This document shows positions 16,107 through 23,470 of a stretch of 64,000 nt of DNA, piece after piece (positions within the stretch are counted from its first letter, which is position 1; each line of letters starts with the position of its first letter). Position numbers and translations under genes: made by a program. The stretch comes from AC-56 sp963798705 (lineage in GTDB: Bacteria; Actinomycetota; Thermoleophilia; Solirubrobacterales; 70-9), in the NCBI GenBank assembly GCA_963798705.1, contig CAWCTW010000003.1, positions 124,001 through 188,000 on the forward strand, read 5' to 3'. The notes below the pieces were generated by a model. The model was not told where the DNA came from, did no database searches, and worked only from the letters and a program-made list of their open reading frames with translations.

Positions 16107-16475
16107 GCGGCCTCCTTTCGCTCGGTCGGACCCTCCGTCTCGCCGGCGTCCGAGAAGGACCGAGTGAAGCCGGTGGCCGGGAACCCGTCCGGGAGGCCGA
16201 GATCTCGACTACGAGCGGGAAGCCGGCAGTCAGCCTTCGGACCACCAACGCCTCGGTCTTGCGCAGGCCAACCGAGAGTGACTGCAGCGTGTCCTCGTCG
16301 GAGAGCGCGGACTTCGCCACGGTCCGCAGATCGGCCGAGGCCGGTGCAGATGAGGTTGTCCACCTGGCGGAAGACCACCTCCGGCAGGTTGCCGGGGGTG
16401 TTGGTGATGAAGAACGTGGTCAAGCCGAGATGCCGACCGCGTGTAATGAGATACGGGAACCTCTGTAAGACATGC
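16103..16475 (-). pseudogene. HerA-type (DUF87-like) ATPase C-terminal remnant with frameshifts
   Basis: Read on the minus strand, the frame gives P-Y-L-I-T-R-G-R-H-L-G-L-T-T-F-F-I-T-N-T-P-G-N then P-E-V-V-F-R-Q-V-D-N-L-I, which resembles the sensor region of HerA/VirB4-type ATPases (R-G-R-H-x-G, T-x-x-P, then a segment choosing among chains). After one slip it continues A-D-L-R-T-V-A-K-S-A-L-S-D-E-D-T-L-Q and then L-V-V-R-R-L-T-A-G-F-P-L-V-V-E; a second slip leads to the end at 16103. The Walker A part is absent. Such ATPases often act with nucleases or in DNA/cargo translocation. Assignment is moderate. Confidence 0.5.
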
Positions 16476-16644
16476 CTCGGGTGATTGCACTGGCGGAAGC
16501 CCCCGTCCTGAGGTACTGGCGGGAGCCCCGTCTTGAGGTCGATCGCCGATCAGAGCCAGCAACATCTTCCAGGATTCAGGTGCCATCCACGTCCGTGAGA
16601 TCCACGGAACCTGGTGCGCTCGAACCGAGGGCGATGGGAGACTT

Positions 16645-17463
16645 GTGCCGGTGAGCCTACTCTTGGTTGGAGACAACGGCCGTCGGGAGGGGCGAGACGC
16701 CCTGGCCTTGGCGCAGCTGCTTTCACCGCTCATGGGCGTTGAGACGCTGGACGTGCGCGTGGTCCCGGAGCGTCAGCGAGTAGAACCCCCTGACGGTGCC
16801 AACGTCGGAGACAACGAAGCACCGGATACCGAGATACATGCCGGCGATTCTGCCGCCCGGGTCCTGCAAGAGCTCGCCGAGTCAGAGTCTGCTGCGATGC
16901 TCGTCCTCGGCTCGAGCCACAGGGCCGGGCCCGGACGCATCCTCCCAGGCCGCGTCGCGGCGCGATTGCTCCAGGGAAGTCCGTGCCCGGTCGCCGTCGC
17001 GCCGCGGGGCTTTGCGGACGACGTTCCGGGCGAGCCCCGAGTGATTGGAGTGGCGTTCGTGGATTCACCCGAGGCGCAAAAGGCGCTTGAGCTGGCAGCG
17101 CAGCTGGCTGAGGGCGCGAGCGCGGCTCTGCGCGTCATCTCCGTCTATCGGGGTCCGCCGCCCCTCCAGACACCAGGCGGCCCGCCTGGCGCCTACGAGC
17201 AAGCCCAGGATGCACTGAGGCAAGCGGTGCAACCGTTACCGGGTCAGCTGCGTGCCGAGCCCCGGTTTCGCACCGGCGATGCCGTGACGACGCTCGTTGC
17301 CGAGAGCGAGCTCGGGCTTGATCTGATGGTCATGGGCTCACGCACCTACGGTCCGCTTCGAAGTGTGCTCTTGGGCAGCGTCTCGGAGGCCGTGACGCGT
17401 GGCGCGGCGTGCCCGGTGATCGTGGTTCCTCGTGGTGGCCAGGGTGCCCGGGGGGAGCGCTAG
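16645..17463 (+). CDS. Tandem universal stress protein (two UspA domains)
   Basis: 272 aa from a GTG; another GTG two codons later is possible. Two UspA folds are fused: the first lacks a classical D-G-S at its start but ends V-L-G-S-S-H-R-A-G-P-G-R-I-L-P-G-R-V-A with P-C-P-V-A-V-A-P-R-G; the second ends M-V-M-G-S-R-T-Y-G-P-L-R-S-V-L-L-G-S-V-S with A-C-P-V-I-V-V-P-R-G. The G-x2-G-x9-G-(S/T) ATP-binding loop is present in both. Such proteins bind ATP and modulate growth arrest and stress survival. The next gene starts immediately after the stop. Confidence 0.9.
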   Translation: MPVSLLLVGDNGRREGRDALALAQLLSPLMGVETLDVRVVPERQRVEPPDGANVGDNEAPDTEIHAGDSAARVLQELAESESAAMLVLGSSHRAGPGRILPGRVAARLLQGSPCPVAVAPRGFADDVPGEPRVIGVAFVDSPEAQKALELAAQLAEGASAALRVISVYRGPPPLQTPGGPPGAYEQAQDALRQAVQPLPGQLRAEPRFRTGDAVTTLVAESELGLDLMVMGSRTYGPLRSVLLGSVSEAVTRGAACPVIVVPRGGQGARGER

Positions 17464-18276
17464 TTGTCCCGCCTCTCCGCTGCGACGCTGCTGGCTGCCG
17501 AGCAGGCCGTCGACATCGGCGCCGAGCTCGTTCGCCGTGGGCGTTCGCACTACGGGGCCATGATCGCCAAGGGCGATCGCGACTATGCCACTGCGGTCGA
17601 CGTCGAGATCGAGCGGTTGATCAGGGAGGCGCTCCGCGAGGCCGATCCGGGAATCTCGTTCCTCGGCGAGGAAGAGGGGCTGACTCCCGCCGAGGCGGAC
17701 GCCATCTGGGTGTTGGACCCGATCGACGGCACCATCAACTTCAGCAAGGCGAGTCCGCTTTGTGGAATCTCGCTGGGGCTCATCGAAGCCGGTCAGCCGA
17801 CACTAGGAATCGTCGACCTCCCGCTCCTCGGAGAACGCTACCTGGCTCGCGAGGGCCTGGGGGCGTTCATGAATGGCAAACGAATCAACGTCTCGGAGAC
17901 GGACGGTCTCTCGAACGCGATGATCGGATTTGCCGATTTCGCCGTCGGCTGGAAATCCGCAACCGAGAACGCGCTGCACCTGGAGATCATGCGCCTCCTC
18001 GCCCTGGAGACCCTGCGAATCCGCGTCCATGGCTCAGCCAGCCTCGATCTCGCATGGCTTGCCGCCGGGCATCTCAACGCCACCTTGATGCTCTCGAATC
18101 TGCCCTGGGACGTGAGCGCCGGCGCCCTGCTCGTGCGGGAAGCCGGCGGTGAAGTCTACGACCTCGACGGCTCGCCGTACTCAGTGGGATCGACGTTCAC
18201 CATCGCCTCGGCGCCGGAGCTGAAACCACAGCTTCTTGCCCTCGTTCAGGAGGCGCTCGCCGAGCGTGCATCGTGA
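17464..18276 (+). CDS. Inositol monophosphatase family protein
   Basis: 270 aa starting on a TTG directly after the preceding stop codon. The metal-binding signatures are intact: G-E-E-E-G (~residues 76-80), D-P-I-D-G-T-I-N-F (~90-98) and the C-terminal W-D-V-S-A-G-A-L-L-V-R-E-A-G-G. This is the Mg2+-dependent, Li+-sensitive phosphatase superfamily, acting on inositol-1-phosphate, fructose-1,6-bisphosphate, histidinol phosphate or PAP. Linkage to a UspA gene and a convergent PfkB kinase suggests sugar-phosphate metabolism under stress, but the substrate is not decided by sequence. Its last 31 bases overlap the PfkB gene tail-to-tail. Confidence 0.88.
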   Translation: MSRLSAATLLAAEQAVDIGAELVRRGRSHYGAMIAKGDRDYATAVDVEIERLIREALREADPGISFLGEEEGLTPAEADAIWVLDPIDGTINFSKASPLCGISLGLIEAGQPTLGIVDLPLLGERYLAREGLGAFMNGKRINVSETDGLSNAMIGFADFAVGWKSATENALHLEIMRLLALETLRIRVHGSASLDLAWLAAGHLNATLMLSNLPWDVSAGALLVREAGGEVYDLDGSPYSVGSTFTIASAPELKPQLLALVQEALAERAS

Positions 18277-19259
18277 CGTGAGTGCGTCGCGCGCTTGATG
18301 CGAGCGGCGACCGGCCGCGCTTCGACATGCGCGACCATGCGCTCGATCTCGGCTCGGTGGCCGGACCCGAGGCCGCGCCGGGTCGCATTCAGCGACCCGG
18401 CCGCCACCGCAAGGCGCAGAGCATCGGTCATGTTGCGAGCGCCGCCGAGGGCGACGCCGATCGCCGCGAACATCGAATCGCCCATCCCCTGTGGATCCAG
18501 GGGCGAGAACTCGGGGCCGGCGATCTCAAGCAGATGACCATCGGCGGACGCCACGGATGGCTCGGGTCCACGCGAGATCAGGACGTTATCGGCGCCCGAG
18601 CTCCTAAGCCGCTCAAGCGCCCGGAGGAGATCCTCGGGTTCGCGACTTCGCGCGTATCCACCGTCGATGAGCTCCTCGTCGCTGATTTTCAGCAGGTCAA
18701 GCCCGCCTTCGAGTGCCGCCTCGAGTGGCTCTGCGGTGAGGTCGGCGATGACAATCTGGCCGTTTGCCCGCAAGTCGGACGCGAGGCGGCGATAGACATC
18801 GCCGGACAGCACCCCCTCATGGTGTGGGCCCGTGAGCAGAGTGACGTCCGCATCGAGTGCGGTGGTCAACGCAACGCCGTAGAGCTCGTCGAGCTCGTGT
18901 CGTGACAACCTCGGGCTGCGGGTCTCTGCGATTGCCACACGGGTTCCCTGACGGCGATCATGCACGTAGGCGGCATTCGCGCCGCGGCAGGCAACACTGC
19001 GGATCTCGACTCCTTCGTCCTCAATCCGCCGCTGAAGAACGGAGCCCGACTCGCCGCCGAGCGGTGCACACATGATCGCCCTGGCTCCGAGTGCCACGGC
19101 CATTCGTGAAACCCAAAAGCCCTGGCCGCCGGCGTGCAGATGGACCTCGGGCTCTTCCTGCGGCGCCTGCTCGATCGTCACCGTCAGCAGCGGCGACGGC
19201 GCGAAAACCGCGATGGTGCAGTCTCGCTCGTCCAACCTCGGAACCCGTCGCCTCTTCAA
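18246..19259 (-). CDS. PfkB-family sugar kinase (phosphofructokinase-like)
   Basis: 337 aa. PfkB features: an N-terminal H-A-G-G-Q-G-F-W-V-S-R-M-A-V-A-L-G substrate loop, N-A-A-Y-V-H-D in the lid, and S-P-L-D-P-Q-G-M-G-D-S near the C-terminus, matching the D-T-x-G-A-G-D catalytic motif with the base Asp retained. The variant G-M-G-D and F-W-V where most have A-N-V suggest an unusual substrate. The start overlaps the stop of the CBS gene upstream (ATGA), so the two are co-transcribed. In mycobacteria a PfkB kinase lies in the dormancy regulon next to stress proteins, a parallel to this island. Confidence 0.87.
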   Translation of the reverse strand: MKRRRVPRLDERDCTIAVFAPSPLLTVTIEQAPQEEPEVHLHAGGQGFWVSRMAVALGARAIMCAPLGGESGSVLQRRIEDEGVEIRSVACRGANAAYVHDRRQGTRVAIAETRSPRLSRHELDELYGVALTTALDADVTLLTGPHHEGVLSGDVYRRLASDLRANGQIVIADLTAEPLEAALEGGLDLLKISDEELIDGGYARSREPEDLLRALERLRSSGADNVLISRGPEPSVASADGHLLEIAGPEFSPLDPQGMGDSMFAAIGVALGGARNMTDALRLAVAAGSLNATRRGLGSGHRAEIERMVAHVEARPVAARIKRATHSRHDARSASAS

Positions 19260-19759
19260 GCGCTTGCCGCGTCGACGAGGTCGAGCGCTGAGACGACCCC
19301 CTCCGGGAGGTGTCCGCCCGCCGGTACCACGAGCAGGTGCGTGGTCCCTGCCCGTGAGAGCTTGATCGCCATCTCGCGAGCGGTCGTCCCCGGGGTCACG
19401 CTCACGGGGTCCTCGGTGATCGCGTCGCGAACGGGACTCAATGGGTGTTCGCTTTCGAGTTGCGAGAGGAGCCCGCGGTCGGTGATCCAGCCGAGCGGAT
19501 GACCGTTCGTGCGTCCGAGAACGAGAATGGCGTGCTTGCCGTGGGCGACCATGCTGCGGAAGCCCTGCCGCAGTGACGCATCATCGACCACGGCGATCAC
19601 TCCTGGAGTCATGAGGTCCCGCGCGGTCAGCTCGTCCAGGTGACCGCTCGGCAGGGCGCGGCGTGCCCTCTTCGGCCGGGCTTCTGGAAGCGGCGGGATA
19701 CCTCCGCGCCTGATCTGGGTGCGCTCCGCCTGCTTTTCCTCTGCTCTCGCTCCGGACAT
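19256..19759 (-). CDS. CBS-domain-pair protein
   Basis: 167 aa. After a basic, probably disordered ~45-residue N-terminus come two CBS motifs: the first begins T-A-R-D-L-M-T-P-G-V-I-A-V, the second ends T-H-L-L-V-V-P-A-G-G-H-L-P-E-G-V-V-S-A-L-D-L-V. CBS pairs (Bateman modules) bind adenosine nucleotides and sense energy state. No other domain is attached. It heads the short operon with the PfkB kinase, so it may tune that kinase or report adenylate charge. A possible regulatory element lies 81 nt upstream of its start. Confidence 0.87.
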   Translation of the reverse strand: MSGARAEEKQAERTQIRRGGIPPLPEARPKRARRALPSGHLDELTARDLMTPGVIAVVDDASLRQGFRSMVAHGKHAILVLGRTNGHPLGWITDRGLLSQLESEHPLSPVRDAITEDPVSVTPGTTAREMAIKLSRAGTTHLLVVPAGGHLPEGVVSALDLVDAASA

Positions 19760-19839
19760 CTGTCACTCCTCGTCTTGACCGTGAACAGTGTCCCGCAATC
19801 CCGGGCCCCGGTCATCCGTGTCGGCGGCGGAACTCGTGT

Positions 19840-19854
19840 GTGGCGAACTACGGA
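19840..19854 (-). promoter_or_regulatory. Shared upstream element, copy 1
   Basis: On the minus strand this reads TCCGTAGTTCGCCAC and lies 81 nt before the CBS start at 19759. A near copy (13 of 15 identical) lies 82 nt before the dodecin-like start (22494-22508). A second word, GTTCACGGTC, occurs downstream of both. The similar position suggests a common regulator; the factor is unknown. Confidence 0.3.
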
Positions 19855-19907
19855 AGTGCGTCGGCGGCACAGAGCCCGTGTCAAGCCCAAGGAGGGATGT
19901 TGGCCTG

Positions 19908-20345
19908 CTACGCGCGGCCCCAGGCCAGGATGCCGGCGACATCGAGACTCGATACGACCCCAACCGCCCGATTGCCGTCGACGACGACCAGATGGGTCAC
20001 TTCGTGGTCGGCCATCACCTGCGACGCGCGGGGGAGAGTCTCGTCGGCCTCGATCGCCGGAAGCTCGGTGGCGGCGATCCCAAGCGCTTCCTGGGCATCC
20101 AGGTCTCCAGAGGAGGCGCGCAGCACGTCGATGTCGGTTACGACTCGCCAGTCACGTCCCGAGTCTGCATCATCGACACCGGTGACGATCACCGCGTGAA
20201 TGTGGTGCTGGGCCATGATCTGAGCCACGGTCCGGAGTGAGGTCTCGGGTGTGCACGACACAACACCGGGGTGCATCGCATCGCTGACCCTTGCGTTGTC
20301 GAAGGATGGAATCCGATAGCTGCCTTCGATCGCTCTACCTGCCAC
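19908..20345 (-). CDS. CBS-domain-pair protein
   Basis: 145 aa, nearly all CBS pair: V-S-D-A-M-H-P-G-V-V-S-C at the start of the first motif, H-H-I-H-A-V-I-V-T-G-V, then D-E-T-L-P-R-A-S-Q-V-M and E-V-T-H-L-V-V-V-D-G-N-R-A-V-G-V-V-S-S-L-D-V. It is a clear paralogue of the CBS protein at 23471-23923 (same R-T-V-A-Q-I-M-A-Q and D-A-M/V-M-H-P-G-I/V blocks). Stand-alone proteins of this kind resemble hypoxic response protein 1 of mycobacteria. Likely an adenylate-sensing stress protein. Confidence 0.88.
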   Translation of the reverse strand: MAGRAIEGSYRIPSFDNARVSDAMHPGVVSCTPETSLRTVAQIMAQHHIHAVIVTGVDDADSGRDWRVVTDIDVLRASSGDLDAQEALGIAATELPAIEADETLPRASQVMADHEVTHLVVVDGNRAVGVVSSLDVAGILAWGRA

Positions 20346-20407
20346 TCCACGCTCCTTTCAAAATCTCCTCGGCAGCCTACCTGCGGGCCGGCCGTTGTTC
20401 ACGCCGT

Positions 20408-21277
20408 TCATGCGTCGGCGGTTTCGGGCGGTACCACGAGAACCGAGCACCGAGCCTGATGCACGACGCGCTCGCTGACGCTGCCCAACGCCCGTACGCC
20501 GGTTAGTCCCCTGCGCCCGATCGCGATCAGAGAGCACCGTTCGCTGCGCGCCACGTCGACGATTCGCTCGGCTACGTGGCCGTTGGCATCGGCGAGCGTC
20601 GGCTTCACGCCGGCGAGCTCTTGAATCGCAATCGCCTGCTCGCTCACTGCCTCGCGTCGTTCCGGTGGCGCCTCGTTGGGGACGTACAGGATCGCCACCC
20701 GGGAACCGCGAGCCTGAGCGATCCCGCCGGCGGCCTTCGCAGCCGCCCAGGAGCCGGGTGAGCCGTCGGAGGCGACCAGGATGCTCATCGGGAAGTTTCG
20801 CCATTTTCCGACCGGCCGACGGGCCACCAGCAGCGCACGCGAGGTGTTGTGCGCCGCCCTGGTCGCGGTGCTGCCGAGCATGATGCCGGCCGCCCGTGAT
20901 CCACCGTGACTGCCGAGGATCATCAGCTCGTGACGTTTGCTTTCGGCGAGCAGGACCTCGTTGGGGGAACGACCCTTGCGAAGCTTCGTTGACGCGACGA
21001 CGCCGGCCCTTCGCGCCAACTCAGCGGACTCGTCGAGGGCCTTGCGGGCTCTTTTCTCACTGAGCCCGGCTGTTCCGGCGAGACCGGTCCCGGTCCCGTA
21101 GAACACCGCGACGAACATGAGCGCGCCGCCGCGCATAGCCAGGGCAACTGCCTGGCGGGCCGCCTCGGCGCTTCCCCGACTGCCGTTGACGGCGCAGACG
21201 ATGTCGCCAAAGGCCGCCGGTCGATCGGGCTTTCTCTCAGCCACGACCGGTTTACTCGTGCTCGAAGTGCTGTACAT
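20408..21277 (-). CDS. Tandem universal stress protein
   Basis: 289 aa from the ATG at 21277, which overlaps the end of the DUF1918 gene by 26 bp. Two UspA domains: the first has I-V-C-A-V-N-G-S-R-G-S and H-E-L-M-I-L-G-S-H-G-G-S-R-A-A-G-I-M-L-G-S-T; the second has I-L-V-A-S-D-G-S-P-G-S and C-S-L-I-A-I-G-R-R-G-L-T-G-V-R-A-L-G-S-V-S. The nucleotide-binding glycines are present in both. It follows DUF1918, DUF2267 and zinc-ribbon genes on the same strand and is probably expressed with them. Confidence 0.9.
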   Translation of the reverse strand: MYSTSSTSKPVVAERKPDRPAAFGDIVCAVNGSRGSAEAARQAVALAMRGGALMFVAVFYGTGTGLAGTAGLSEKRARKALDESAELARRAGVVASTKLRKGRSPNEVLLAESKRHELMILGSHGGSRAAGIMLGSTATRAAHNTSRALLVARRPVGKWRNFPMSILVASDGSPGSWAAAKAAGGIAQARGSRVAILYVPNEAPPERREAVSEQAIAIQELAGVKPTLADANGHVAERIVDVARSERCSLIAIGRRGLTGVRALGSVSERVVHQARCSVLVVPPETADA

Positions 21278-21464
21278 ATGCGTCGGAGCCCGGAAAGACC
21301 TCGGAAACGTGCCCGTCCTCCCAGCGCACCCGATAGGGCGGCTCACCGTTCTCGCCCAGGACCTCGAGGATCTCGCCGTCTCGATCCGGCTCCCCGAGAT
21401 GGTGGCCACGAACGACAAAGCGATCTCCCTTCTCGGCCGGTGTTTGTTCTCTGTCGGTGGTCAT
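21252..21464 (-). CDS. DUF1918 small protein
   Basis: 70 aa from the ATG at 21464 with GGAG upstream. It contains the DUF1918 pattern: G-D-R-F-V-V-R-G-H-H-L-G-E-P-D-R-D-G-E-I-L-E-V, followed by P-P-Y-R-V-R-W-E-D-G-H-V-S-E-V-F-P-G-S-D-A. The fold is a small SH3-like barrel of unknown role, common in actinobacterial stress clusters. Overlap with the start of the universal stress gene implies translational coupling. Confidence 0.88.
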   Translation of the reverse strand: MTTDREQTPAEKGDRFVVRGHHLGEPDRDGEILEVLGENGEPPYRVRWEDGHVSEVFPGSDAYVQHFEHE

Positions 21465-21501
21465 GCGCTTCTCCTCCGTTCGAAATGGACATGGAAGCCG
21501 C

Positions 21502-21921
21502 TCACGTGAAGATCGCGCGGATCGCCGTTGGAAGGGTCGCCAAAACGTCCTCGATCTCGCCCCCGGAGACGTGCCTGCGCAGTACGCGCGCCGCAGCGCT
21601 GGCCGCATAGGAGGCCTCCGTTTCGCCGTGCATAGGGGCTTCATCGCTGATCCGTTGCAGGAAGGTGTCGAGGTCCGAATAGCTCTCCGGGGTCTTTGCC
21701 GGCTGCCAACCCTCGTAGTAGATACCGCGAATCAATTCCGGAAGCTGCGCCGCCAACTGCGCGCTCTCCTCGACGGTGAGGCGATCACGCAGCGCGTGCA
21801 TGAAGGCCCGCAACACTCGATAGGCCGTCTTGCGGTCGGCGGTGCCGAGCTCGGCTGCCAGCTCATCGAGCCAGAGGTTGGTCTTCTCGACGCTGCGGGC
21901 GACGATTGATGGTTCACTCAT
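21502..21921 (-). CDS. DUF2267 protein
   Basis: 139 aa with AAGGAGG before the ATG. The all-helical DUF2267 pattern is clear: W-L-D-E-L-A-A-E-L-G, A-Y-R-V-L-R-A-F-M-H-A-L-R-D-R-L-T-V-E-E-S-A-Q-L, L-P-E-L-I-R-G-I-Y-Y-E-G-W, and a second related half ending V-L-A-T-L-P-T-A-I-R-A-I-F. Two similar helical repeats can be seen. The function is unknown; it often accompanies CBS and stress genes, as here. Its start overlaps the zinc-ribbon stop by 4 nt. Confidence 0.9.
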   Translation of the reverse strand: MSEPSIVARSVEKTNLWLDELAAELGTADRKTAYRVLRAFMHALRDRLTVEESAQLAAQLPELIRGIYYEGWQPAKTPESYSDLDTFLQRISDEAPMHGETEASYAASAAARVLRRHVSGGEIEDVLATLPTAIRAIFT

Positions 21922-22127
21922 CGGCTTTCCTCCTTGTGAGTAGGCCCGCGAGCACTCCGGCGCGGCTGGGTCGGGACCTGGAAGGACAGCTGCTCCCGGA
22001 TTCGATTCTGAGCTGCGCGCGGATCGCGCGTTGAAAGTGGCTTGCCGCAGCTGGCGCAGTGGTCCAGGTCAGGCCAGCCGGTGACGCTGAAGTTGACGGC
22101 TCCGCAGTGTGGACAGCGCGCGAGCAT
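21918..22127 (-). CDS. Small zinc-ribbon protein
   Basis: 69 aa from the ATG at 22127 (GTG at 22130 adds one residue). It has C-P-H-C-G-A-V-N and C-A-S-C-G-K-P, two C-x2-C knuckles spaced ~17 residues apart, forming a zinc ribbon, then a basic tail with P-R-R-S-A-R-G. Coupled by overlap both to the truncated universal stress fragment upstream (TGATG) and to DUF2267 downstream (ATGA). Role unknown; perhaps a nucleic-acid or protein-binding accessory. Confidence 0.75.
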   Translation of the reverse strand: MLARCPHCGAVNFSVTGWPDLDHCASCGKPLSTRDPRAAQNRIREQLSFQVPTQPRRSARGPTHKEESR

Positions 22128-22252
22128 CACGGATTCCGATCGGCGCTGTAGCCCGGCTTCGCCTCGAGCGCCTCGGCTAGGACGATCGCCAAGCCGAGGG
22201 CGTCCCGGGACTCGGGACGACCGTCGTAGCCAATGACAACTTGCCGTTTCAT
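22127..22252 (-). pseudogene. Truncated universal stress protein, 41 residues
   Basis: An ATG at 22252 opens V-V-I-G-Y-D-G-R-P-E-S-R-D-A-L-G-L-A-I-V (in parts), the first strand, D-G loop and helix of a UspA domain. After 41 residues the frame stops at 22127-22129; the remaining ~100 residues of the fold, including the ATP-binding loop, are gone. The stop is fused to the zinc-ribbon start, so a deletion may have joined them. It may still be translated as an upstream coupling peptide. Confidence 0.65.
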
Positions 22253-22283
22253 TTCTCCACGCGGGTCGGGCGTTCGCTGTCGC

Positions 22284-22412
22284 CTAGTCGAGGACGAAGG
22301 TGACCTTCAGATCAACGCGAAAGGCGCTGGCCTTACTGATGCCTTGACGAATGGCGTCCTCGAAGCTCTCGCCTGACTCAGCGGTCAGTTCGAAGATCTT
22401 GGCGACTGCCAT
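22284..22412 (-). CDS. Dodecin-like protein with internal deletion
   Basis: 42 aa with AAGGAG ahead of the ATG at 22412. The N-terminus M-A-V-A-K-I-F-E-L-T-A-E-S and S-F-E-D-A-I-R-Q-G-I-S-K-A-S match bacterial dodecins, and the end V-D-L-K-V-T-F-V-L-D matches their last strand. Normal dodecins are 65-72 aa; about 25 residues between, holding the N-x-R-G-A-W-V segment with the flavin-stacking Trp and the second strand, are missing without a frame change. The flavin-storage dodecamer probably cannot form, so this is a defective or re-purposed gene. Confidence 0.72.
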   Translation of the reverse strand: MAVAKIFELTAESGESFEDAIRQGISKASAFRVDLKVTFVLD

Positions 22413-22493
22413 GTGCTTCTCCTTGGTCGCTGACGATGCAAGCGTCCTCCGTGGCCCTGCTGGGCACATCCGGGTGGGACCGTGAACCGCGTA

Positions 22494-22508
22494 GCGGAGA
22501 ACTACGGA
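22494..22508 (-). promoter_or_regulatory. Shared upstream element, copy 2
   Basis: Minus-strand TCCGTAGTTCTCCGC, 82 nt before the dodecin-like ATG; it matches the element at 19840-19854 at 13 of 15 positions with almost the same distance to the start codon. Interpreted cautiously as a shared regulatory site in the stress island. Confidence 0.3.
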
Positions 22509-22560
22509 TCGACGGTGCGGACGTCCTCGGCGTCCGTGCCCGGGGGTTCACGGCCTGCCG

Positions 22561-23445
22561 CTAGGAGGCGCCCGTGTCGTCCTCGTCGAAGGCCGCGGCA
22601 CCGCGGGGCACCACCACGACCGGGCAGGGAGCGGTTCGCATCACCTCGGCGGAGACGCCCCCCAACAGCGTCCTGCGCACCGGCCCATAACCACGAGAGC
22701 CCAGCACGAGTAGGTCCAGATCGACGGCGCCCGCGGTCAGCGTCCGCACCGTCTCGCCCTCTTCCAGGACGCCTCTCACGACCAGCCCATCGTCAATATC
22801 CGCGAGAGCTCGCTCTTGGATCTCACGGTAACGGCGGCGAACGGTGTCGCGATACGTCTCGTAGGTGGGACCGCTGGCGACCATGACGAGCGTCCAGTCG
22901 GATGCGACGGTGATCAAGCGCAGCTCGCCACCGAGGGTCCTGGCCATGGTCTCGGCACTCGTCAGTGCCAGCCGTGACTCCTTACTGCCGTTGTAAGCGA
23001 CACCGATGACGCCTTCGCCCAGATGCTCGGGACCGGCGTACCCGCGTGGTGCGATTGCGACCGCGCATGGCGCCCCGTAGAGCAGTCGCTCACCGACGCT
23101 ACCGAAGAGGACACGACCTGCCTTGCCACGATGGGCGGAGCCGATGACGATCAGATCTACACCCTCCTCCTGAGCCAGCTCGTCGAGGCCGCGCGGGGCC
23201 GACACCTCGCGGAGCTCGCGGCGTTCAAAGCTCGTATCGCCCAGTTCCGCCCCGCCCTTCGCGAAGACGTCGTCGAAGTAATCCGCTTCCATTGACTGCA
23301 CGTCGACGCCAGGGCCGGCGAGGATGGGGCCGAAGGCAGCTGCGACGATCAGCTCAGCATCGAGCCCGGCCGCGAGGGCACGGCCGAGTCGCAGCCCCTC
23401 GCGGGCCGCATCGCTGCCGTCGAAGCCAACCGCGATCTTTCGCAT
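22561..23445 (-). CDS. Tandem universal stress protein
   Basis: 294 aa from the second ATG of an ATGACGATG pair, which has the better distance to AAGGA. Domain one: I-A-V-G-F-D-G-S-D-A-A-R-E-G and L-I-V-I-G-S-A-H-R-G-K-A-G-R-V-L-F-G-S-V; domain two: I-G-V-A-Y-N-G-S-K-E-S and L-L-V-L-G-S-R-G-Y-G-P-V-R-R-T-L-L-G-G-V-S-A-E-V. Both ATP loops are intact. It is closest in layout to the tandem protein at 16645-17463. The CBS gene 23471-23923 lies 25 bp upstream on the same strand, so they probably form an operon. Confidence 0.92.
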   Translation of the reverse strand: MRKIAVGFDGSDAAREGLRLGRALAAGLDAELIVAAAFGPILAGPGVDVQSMEADYFDDVFAKGGAELGDTSFERRELREVSAPRGLDELAQEEGVDLIVIGSAHRGKAGRVLFGSVGERLLYGAPCAVAIAPRGYAGPEHLGEGVIGVAYNGSKESRLALTSAETMARTLGGELRLITVASDWTLVMVASGPTYETYRDTVRRRYREIQERALADIDDGLVVRGVLEEGETVRTLTAGAVDLDLLVLGSRGYGPVRRTLLGGVSAEVMRTAPCPVVVVPRGAAAFDEDDTGAS

Positions 23446-23470
23446 CGTCATCTTCCTTCTTGACGCCCGT

